NCBI GenBank assembly: GCA_945933905.1
Contig: CAMEQX010000025.1
Location: 1-10,619 of the forward strand
Direction of reading: 5' to 3'
Length of the DNA stretch: 10,619 nt
Source: an uncultured Clostridia bacterium
Lineage (GTDB): Bacteria; Bacillota; Clostridia; Oscillospirales; Ruminococcaceae
Every line of letters begins with the position of its first letter. The stretch's first letter is position 1. Made by a program: the position numbers and the translations under genes. Positions 6,033-10,619 of the stretch are shown piece by piece. The notes beneath the pieces were generated by a model. That model searched no databases. It saw only the letters and a list, made by a program, of their open reading frames with translations, and was not told where the DNA came from.

Positions 6033-6940
6033 GAGAAACAATGTCACTTGCGGGAAGAAATCTGAAAATATATCTGCGCGACAGGTCGGCGGTTTTCTTT
6101 TCGCTGTTGTCCGCGATAATCGTCATTGTTCTGATGCTGGTTTTCCTCGGCGATATGAACGTAAGCGCAATAACCTCAGCTCTCGAGGAATTCGGGCAGA
6201 CGGTTTCCGAGGAAACGAAAACAAACGCGCAGCTTCTTGTGATTATGTGGACAGTCGGCGGAATTCTCTGCGTGAATGGAGTAACCGTGGCTTCGATGCT
6301 CACAAGCGTTATGATAGACGACGCAAATTTCGGCAGAATTCAGGCGTTTCGCACGGCTCCGCTCAGCCGCACAAAGCTTTCTCTGGGATATATCGTGTCC
6401 TCGTGGACCGCTTCGATGATAATTTGTCTTGTGACGCTTGTTATCGCGGAAATCTTCGCGGGAGTAAACGGCGCGGCTCTGCCCGATGTTTCCGAGCATT
6501 TCTTGCTTTTAGGAATGCTTGCGGTGAACTGCCTCACCTACGCGGGACTTATGTACTTCTGCGGCTTGTTTATAAGAACACCGAGCGCTTGGTCGGGCTT
6601 TTCTACGCTTATCGGAACGCTTGTCGGCTTCCTCGGCGGAATTTATATCCCCATAGGAAGCTTGCCCGAGGGCGTTCAGACCGTACTGAAATGCCTGCCG
6701 GTATTGCACGGCTGTTCAATGTTCAGAGACGTCCTCACAAGAGCCTCGCTGGAGCAGACCTTTGAGGGTGTTCCCGAAAGCGCTGTTGACAAGTACAAGG
6801 AAGTTATGGGTATAACGACAAGCTTCGGTGAAACCGAGCTCTCGTGGCAAATTCAGCTTGCAATTCTCGGAATTTGTGGTATAATATTTATAGCAATCGG
6901 AATTTTAATCAGCAGAAAGCGTTATAAATCTGACAGATAA
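6029..6940 (+). CDS. ABC-2 type transporter permease
   Basis: This 303-residue integral membrane protein has six predicted membrane segments, at about residues 21-41, 68-92, 119-142, 157-181, 188-209 and 275-295. The layout, with a large loop (about 210-270) before the last segment, is that of ABC-2 exporters paired with DrrA-like ATPases. RIQAFRTAPLSRTKL (103-117) matches the conserved cytoplasmic segment before the third helix, and FLGGIYIPIGSLPEGVQ matches the family's conserved G-x-x-x-P region. GGAGG at 6017-6021 lies 7 bases from the ATG, which overlaps the ATPase stop. Together they form a half-transporter dimer exporting an unknown compound, such as a drug, lipid or peptide. TAA (6938-6940) is 4 bases before the GTG of the next gene. 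Confidence 0.92.
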   Translation: MRETMSLAGRNLKIYLRDRSAVFFSLLSAIIVIVLMLVFLGDMNVSAITSALEEFGQTVSEETKTNAQLLVIMWTVGGILCVNGVTVASMLTSVMIDDANFGRIQAFRTAPLSRTKLSLGYIVSSWTASMIICLVTLVIAEIFAGVNGAALPDVSEHFLLLGMLAVNCLTYAGLMYFCGLFIRTPSAWSGFSTLIGTLVGFLGGIYIPIGSLPEGVQTVLKCLPVLHGCSMFRDVLTRASLEQTFEGVPESAVDKYKEVMGITTSFGETELSWQIQLAILGICGIIFIAIGILISRKRYKSDR

Positions 6941-6944
6941 TGAG

Positions 6945-7397
6945 GTGAGCGGTATAAAAATCACGCTTGAGGATTTGCCTGAGGGTGCAGAGGAGGAAAT
7001 CATAATTCGCTGCGCCGTTCCCGACGAGGATATTTTGCAGCTAATTTATACGCTGAAATCGCATAGAGATAAGCTTGCTTGTCTTGAAGACGGAAGCATA
7101 GTTATGGTTGAGCCGAACAGCGTTTATTATTTCGAGGCGGTTGACGACAAGGTTTTTGCATATTGCGAGAGCAGGGTTTTCGAGATAAAGCGCAAGCTTT
7201 ACGAGCTTGAAAAGCAGTTTGAGAACACGGATTTTCTGCGGGTTTCAAAGTCGGTTATCATCAACCTGTCGAAGATAAACAAGCTCACGCCGGGGTTCAG
7301 CGGGCGGCTTGAAGCGGTTTTGGACAACGGCGAGCGCGCGATTATCTCGCGGCAGTATGTTCCTGCGCTGAAGAAAAAGCTTGGGATAGGAGGGTGA
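6945..7397 (+). CDS. LytTR-domain DNA-binding transcriptional regulator
   Basis: The protein is 150 residues from GTG 6945. Residues about 52-148 are a LytTR DNA-binding domain: VYYFEAVDDKVFAYC, then YELEKQFENTDFLRVSKSVIINLSKI, and a C-terminal RQYVPALKKKLG. The first 50 residues are a short N-terminal extension, not a phospho-receiver domain, so this is not a classical response regulator. The layout is that of small LytTR regulators encoded next to a membrane inhibitor. It probably activates its own operon through the 21-bp-spaced repeats at 5009-5040. The start is odd: GAGGTG (6942-6947), the only good Shine-Dalgarno, overlaps the GTG itself and lies 6 bases before ATA (6954), where relatives would begin MKITLED. 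Either GTG is used by coupling to the permease stop, or ATA initiates. The gene end overlaps the ribosome binding site of the next gene. Confidence 0.92.
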   Translation: MSGIKITLEDLPEGAEEEIIIRCAVPDEDILQLIYTLKSHRDKLACLEDGSIVMVEPNSVYYFEAVDDKVFAYCESRVFEIKRKLYELEKQFENTDFLRVSKSVIINLSKINKLTPGFSGRLEAVLDNGERAIISRQYVPALKKKLGIGG

Positions 7398-7400
7398 GTT

Positions 7401-7820
7401 ATGGCTTGGCTGAAGCGGTTTGTAAACTGGTTTACGAAAATTTCCACCGGCACGCTTATTATTTGTACAATCGCGATGAAGATAAGCGGTCTTGAGACTT
7501 GCCCCACGGATACCCTATGGCAAATTCTCCTGCTGGGAGCGATAACAACCGTGATAACAATGTTTGTTCTCCCCGACAGAGAGTACGCTTTACGCGAGGG
7601 AATAGTCCGCTATTCCGTGCATTTTGTCTTGCTTTCGGCGGTTGTCCTCACGCTTGGCGCGTCTTTCGGCTGGTATTTGCCGTCATTTTCGGGATGCGCA
7701 GTGATGGTTTTATATGTCGCGCTTGTTTACGCTTTCACTTATTTTACAAATTATCTCAGCTGCAAAAAATCCGCGGACGAGATAAACAAAGCGCTTGAAC
7801 GGCGCAGAAAAGGAAAATAA
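7401..7820 (+). CDS. DUF3021 family membrane protein, probable partner of the LytTR regulator
   Basis: This 139-residue protein has four predicted membrane helices at about 13-29, 40-57, 71-92 and 96-118 and a short basic cytoplasmic tail (ERRRKGK). Size, four-helix layout and position directly after a LytTR gene fit DUF3021. In streptococcal LytTR regulatory systems (HdrRM, BrsRM) the membrane protein encoded next to the regulator inhibits it; the same role here is an inference. A perfect AGGAGG (7388-7393) lies 7 bases before the ATG and overlaps the end of the regulator gene, so the two proteins are likely made together. It is the last gene before the terminator at 7828-7857. Confidence 0.88.
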   Translation: MAWLKRFVNWFTKISTGTLIICTIAMKISGLETCPTDTLWQILLLGAITTVITMFVLPDREYALREGIVRYSVHFVLLSAVVLTLGASFGWYLPSFSGCAVMVLYVALVYAFTYFTNYLSCKKSADEINKALERRRKGK

Positions 7821-7827
7821 CAAAACA

Positions 7828-7857
7828 TCTCCCCGAAAAGCTTGGGGAGAATTTTTT
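7828..7857 (+). terminator. Terminator of the ABC-LytTR-DUF3021 operon
   Basis: TCTCCCC (7828-7834) pairs with GGGGAGA (7844-7850) across a GAAAAGCTT loop, followed by A and six T (7852-7857). The run of A upstream (AACAAAA) means it could also work weakly on the other strand. Confidence 0.88.
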
Positions 7858-7888
7858 GTTACATTTTGTTTATCTTTTCGTATAAACA
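7858..7888 (+). promoter_or_regulatory. Possible promoter and operator-like dyad before the unknown 441-residue gene
   Basis: TATAAA (7881-7886) is a good -10, with GTTACA (7858-7863; 4 of 6 of consensus) 17 bases upstream, abutting the T-run of the preceding terminator. The dyad TGTTTAT-N8-ATAAACA (7867-7873 and 7882-7888) has perfect 7-bp arms and overlaps the -10. A start near 7893 would give a leader of about 60 bases. The -35 is weak, so the promoter call is tentative; the dyad is seen directly. The stretch 7889-7941 shows nothing else clear. Confidence 0.45.
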
Positions 7889-7953
7889 GACAGAAAGGCA
7901 AAACGAAAGCGGTGCTGAGGCTATTCACAAAGATAATTTATGGAGGATTGTTT

Positions 7954-9279
7954 ATGGAATTAGTAAGATTAGTAGATGAAAACGGCAAAGAAATAAAGGT
8001 TGATGAAACCAACGTAAACGAGTTTGTTATTCGTAATGCGGTTGAGCTGACGAAGAAGTCGCTTCCTAAAAATGTTGGGTTCATTCCGACAGGAAAAGGC
8101 ACTTCTTTAGACGCCTATACTATGGACGATTTTACAGATATGATTATGAAAAGATATCAGGAAAATGGTCTTTTCGATGAAAACAGCAACATTCCTCAGA
8201 CTAAGAAAACAACCGCTTTTGCGACTATGCGCGCAGCACAGCTTGTTTATAATATGTGCGTGGAGCAGGAAATAAAAAGAAATATCCGCACGCTGTTTAA
8301 TGATCCTGAATTCGGAAAAAAGCTTCAGCCCAGGGTTTACGACGACTCGATAAAGAAGGTTGAAGAAACCTTTGAAAAAATGAACAACATCAGTATGAAC
8401 AAGCAGTTTGTTAATTCTATTCGGGCTGCTTTCAATGAGTACTCAACATCTCGTCAGGAAATGTTCCGTTTCCTCGACCAGAGCCTGAGATATGTCGATG
8501 AAGTAAGCCAGAACGTGTTTAAAGAGGAATATGACTATGAAGACGCTTTGTACTGGGGACGCAAGAACAGAGTAATTAACAGCGAGAAAACCTTGCCTAT
8601 TCACGGCGCTGTTTACGATTTTGTTGAGCCGCTTACAAACGGTATGGAATTTAGTATTTCCTACGGCGAAGGCGACATAAAGCCCCACGAATTCCTCGAA
8701 AGGTACAGAAACAACCCCGATACTTTTGCGGATAATCTCACAGCGGAAGAGAAAAACTGGGTGGAAAAAACCTATCGTCAACTTGAGGACAACATCTCGG
8801 GAAAACAGGTTGCAAATCAGGTGGGAACCGACAGAGTTGATCTGACCGATTTCAAGTCGGACGGAGTTCAGATTGTTTCGGACCAAGAATTGAAAGAAGC
8901 GACGGACCACACGAAGCTTGAAGCAAGAATTATTGCGGAAATTCTTTCGGGTAAGCAGGTAACCTCGCAGCCCAAGAACTCGCAAAAACCGCCCGTTGAG
9001 ATAAACCCCACGGTTGTTTGCACAAAGCCAGAGGGCATTCTTGACTGGATAATCGAATTTTTTAAGAAATTTAAGAATTTTGTTACGGAGAAGGATAAGG
9101 TTAAGGCATTGAACGACAGCCTTGACAAGCAAAAGAGCGAGGAAGACCTCAGAACTGATCGTCAGAAAATGGGCATTAACGAACTTCTGGGCAATACTTT
9201 TGACAAGATAAACACTCCCCCTGCAAAGGAAGCGGAGGAGAACGTTGTTGAAATCAGCCACCCTACATTAGGACGCTGA
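7954..9279 (+). CDS. Unrecognised hydrophilic 441-residue protein
   Basis: I do not recognise a family. The start is ATG 7954, because GGAGG (7942-7946) lies 7 bases before it; the frame is open further upstream but that part crosses the preceding terminator. The protein is soluble-looking, with no signal peptide or membrane segment. Residues about 85-190 are rich in charged helices (AQLVYNMCVEQEIKRNIRTL, SIRAAFNEYS, FRFLDQSLRYVDEV). Two short SGKQV repeats (282-286 and 332-336) are exactly 50 residues apart. An amphipathic segment GILDWIIEFFKKFKNFV (361-377) stands out, with aromatic and aliphatic residues on one face and Lys on the other, which suggests membrane contact or a protein partner. 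The remaining tail is charged and ends EISHPTLGR. It is monocistronic, between two terminators. Codon use looks more AT-rich than in the ABC operon, closer to the restriction genes. Confidence 0.85.
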   Translation: MELVRLVDENGKEIKVDETNVNEFVIRNAVELTKKSLPKNVGFIPTGKGTSLDAYTMDDFTDMIMKRYQENGLFDENSNIPQTKKTTAFATMRAAQLVYNMCVEQEIKRNIRTLFNDPEFGKKLQPRVYDDSIKKVEETFEKMNNISMNKQFVNSIRAAFNEYSTSRQEMFRFLDQSLRYVDEVSQNVFKEEYDYEDALYWGRKNRVINSEKTLPIHGAVYDFVEPLTNGMEFSISYGEGDIKPHEFLERYRNNPDTFADNLTAEEKNWVEKTYRQLEDNISGKQVANQVGTDRVDLTDFKSDGVQIVSDQELKEATDHTKLEARIIAEILSGKQVTSQPKNSQKPPVEINPTVVCTKPEGILDWIIEFFKKFKNFVTEKDKVKALNDSLDKQKSEEDLRTDRQKMGINELLGNTFDKINTPPAKEAEENVVEISHPTLGR

Positions 9280-9301
9280 TAAAGATAACATTTTTGAACA
9301 G

Positions 9302-9337
9302 AAAAAGCGGTCACCGAAAAGTGACCGCTTTGGTTTT
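9302..9337. terminator. Bidirectional terminator between convergent genes
   Basis: AAAGCGGTCAC (9304-9314) and GTGACCGCTTT (9321-9331) form a perfect 11-bp stem around CGAAAA. On the plus strand it is followed by GGTTTT; on the minus strand by a run of five T (9306-9302, partly within the stem). It serves both the unknown gene ending at 9279 and the GGGtGRT gene ending at 9362. Confidence 0.88.
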
Positions 9338-9361
9338 GTGTGTTCAGATTTGACGGGGAAA

Positions 9362-10363
9362 TCAGCCCTTCATAGCTTCCTCGACCGCAACCGCACAAGC
9401 AACAGTAGCGCCAACCATGGGGTTGTTGCCCATACCGATAAGACCCATCATCTCAACGTGCGCGGGAACGGAGGACGAACCTGCGAACTGCGCGTCGGAG
9501 TGCATACGGCCCATTGTATCGGTCATACCGTAGGAAGCGGGGCCTGCTGCCATATTATCGGGGTGGAGGGTACGACCCGTGCCGCCGCCCGAAGCAACGG
9601 AGAAATACTTCTTGCCCTTGTCGTTGCACTCTTTCTTATAAGTGCCGGCAACGGGGTGCTGGAAGCGAGTGGGGTTGGTGGAGTTACCGGTGATGGAAAC
9701 GTCAACACCTTCCTTCCACATAATAGCAACGCCCTCGGTAACATCGTTTGCACCGTAGCAGTTTACCTTTGCGCGAAGACCGTCGGAGTAAGCCTTGCGG
9801 AATACTTCCTTAACCTCGCCGGTGTAGTAATCCATCTCGGTTTCAACGTATGTAAAGCCGTTAATTCTTGCGATAATCTGAGCTGCGTCCTTACCAAGAC
9901 CGTTCAGGATAACACGAAGCGGTTCCTTACGAACCTTGTTTGCCTTTTCAGCGATACCGATTGCGCCCTCAGCGGCAGCGAAAGACTCGTGACCCGCGAG
10001 GAAGCAGAAGCACTTGGTTTCGTCCTCGAGGAGCATCTTGCCGAGGTTTCCGTGACCGAGACCGACTTTTCTCTGGTCGGCAACCGAGCCGGGAATGCAG
10101 AATGCCTGAAGACCTTCGCCAATAGCAGCAGCAGCGTCAGCAGCTCTTGTGCAGCCCTTCTTGATAGCGATAGCGCAGCCTACTGTGTAAGCCCACTTTG
10201 CGTTCTCAAAGCAGATAGGCTGAATGCCCTCAGTGATTTTGTAGGGGTCGAAGCCCTTTTCCTTGCAGATATCAGCGCACTCCTCGATGGAGTTGATGCC
10301 GTATTCTTTCAAGACAGCGAGAATTTGCTTTTCGCGTCTGTCGTAAGATTCAAATAAAGCCAT
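9362..10363 (-). CDS. GGGtGRT protein (conserved, function unknown)
   Basis: This 333-residue cytoplasmic protein is named after its motif GGGTGRT (259-265, within SVASGGGTGRTLHPDN), which is present intact. Glycine-rich loops continue through GLIGMGNNPMVGATVA near the C-terminus. Several Cys residues (51, 63, 71, 89, 118 and 120, among others) are clustered in the first 120 residues, including CFC at 118-120, which would suit a metal or Fe-S related role. The biochemical function is not established as far as I know. The start ATG 10363-10361 follows AGGAGG (10378-10373) that overlaps the stop region of the Fe-S scaffold gene, so the pair forms a tight operon, a recurrent arrangement for this family. 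It ends at the bidirectional terminator. The antisense strand is open for about 1 kb, which reflects codon bias, not a gene. Confidence 0.93.
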   Translation of the reverse strand: MALFESYDRREKQILAVLKEYGINSIEECADICKEKGFDPYKITEGIQPICFENAKWAYTVGCAIAIKKGCTRAADAAAAIGEGLQAFCIPGSVADQRKVGLGHGNLGKMLLEDETKCFCFLAGHESFAAAEGAIGIAEKANKVRKEPLRVILNGLGKDAAQIIARINGFTYVETEMDYYTGEVKEVFRKAYSDGLRAKVNCYGANDVTEGVAIMWKEGVDVSITGNSTNPTRFQHPVAGTYKKECNDKGKKYFSVASGGGTGRTLHPDNMAAGPASYGMTDTMGRMHSDAQFAGSSSVPAHVEMMGLIGMGNNPMVGATVACAVAVEEAMKG

Positions 10364-10379
10364 TCTTCGTTACCTCCTA

Positions 10380-10619
10380 TTACTGCTTTCTCGGGTCGAT
10401 GACCTTAACTGCGTCAGCAACTCTGCCGTACTGACCCTGAGCCTTCTCATAAGCTTCCTTAACGTCCATTCCGCCCTTGATGAAGTCCATCATCTTGCCG
10501 AAGTTGATAAACTTGTAACCGATAATCTCGTTATCTTCATTGAGAGCAAGTCCGGTAACGTAGCCGTCGGTCATTTCGAGGTAACGCGAGCCCTTCTTGA
10601 GAGTACCGTACATTGTACC
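10380..10619 (-). CDS. NifU/IscU-like iron-sulfur cluster assembly scaffold protein, C-terminal part
   Basis: The gene is cut by the window edge. The first codons visible read GTMYGTLKKGSRYLEMT, and the frame runs on past the edge, so Met 10613 is internal and not the start. The visible 79 residues (GYVTGLALNEDNEIIGYKF, then a KMMDFIKGG segment and the end KVIDPRKQ) match, from memory, the C-terminal extension found on clostridial Fe-S scaffold proteins encoded beside GGGtGRT proteins. The Cys-containing scaffold core, which would hold the nascent cluster, lies outside the window and cannot be checked. The stop TAA (10382-10380) is two bases beyond the AGGAGG of the next gene, implying coupled expression. 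Confidence 0.82.
   Translation of the reverse strand, partial: GTMYGTLKKGSRYLEMTDGYVTGLALNEDNEIIGYKFINFGKMMDFIKGGMDVKEAYEKAQGQYGRVADAVKVIDPRKQ

Noticed and set aside
7889..7945. Possible riboswitch (GGCAAA and GGTGCTGAGGC in the leader)
   Set aside because: The words faintly recall c-di-GMP-I riboswitches, but the required paired helices and tetraloop are missing and the leader is too short.
7795..7953. N-terminal extension of the unknown 441-residue gene
   Set aside because: The frame is open from 7795 but crosses the end of the DUF3021 gene and its terminator. GGAGG at 7942-7946 clearly marks ATG 7954.
9338..10357. 339-codon plus-strand open frame opposite the GGGtGRT gene
   Set aside because: It is the complement of a highly conserved gene with biased codon use. 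It has no matching start signals and no recognisable domain.
1..10619. CRISPR arrays, insertion sequences, tRNA or rRNA genes
   Set aside because: No regularly spaced repeats, transposase-like frames, or recognisable structural RNA sequences were seen on either strand by eye.

Overview
The window looks like a chromosomal stretch of an anaerobic Firmicute of the Clostridia, probably an Oscillospiraceae/Ruminococcaceae-type gut or rumen bacterium. The reasons are strong GGAGG ribosome binding sites, sigma-A-type promoters with extended TGN -10 elements, a ferredoxin-type (possibly RnfB) gene end, a GGGtGRT protein paired with a NifU-like Fe-S scaffold, and a LytTR/DUF3021 regulatory pair. This placement is an inference from gene content; no database search was possible.

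Left edge (1-410): the last 33 codons of a 4Fe-4S ferredoxin-domain protein, its rho-independent terminator, and a colinear, decayed second copy of the same gene end plus terminator. A promoter with a cre-like dyad on its -35 follows. Positions 411-1406 encode a LacI/GalR-family regulator that ends at its own terminator.

Positions 1479-4867 (minus strand) hold a two-gene restriction operon of McrBC/LlaJI type: an AAA+ GTPase (McrB-like) and a PD-(D/E)XK nuclease (McrC/LlaJI R2-like), joined by an ATGA overlap. A perfect-consensus promoter (TTGACA-17-TATAAT) drives it, and the -35 lies inside a 17-bp palindrome. No methyltransferase is present in the window. These genes read as more AT-rich than their neighbours, which suggests an acquired defence cassette.

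Positions 5009-7857 (plus strand) are a tightly packed four-gene operon: ABC ATPase, ABC-2 permease, LytTR DNA-binding regulator and DUF3021 membrane protein. Two direct repeats exactly 21 bp apart sit just upstream of the promoter, as expected for autoregulation by the LytTR protein. The membrane DUF3021 protein is the likely partner/antagonist of the regulator and the ABC pump the likely output. The LytTR gene has an odd start region: the best Shine-Dalgarno points at an ATA codon.

Positions 7954-9279 encode a 441-residue hydrophilic protein that I do not recognise, with its own operator-like dyad and an amphipathic helix near the C-terminus. It converges on the minus-strand pair at 9362-10619 (GGGtGRT protein and the C-terminal part of a NifU-like Fe-S scaffold), and the two sides share a bidirectional terminator. 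No tRNA, rRNA, CRISPR array or insertion sequence was seen.
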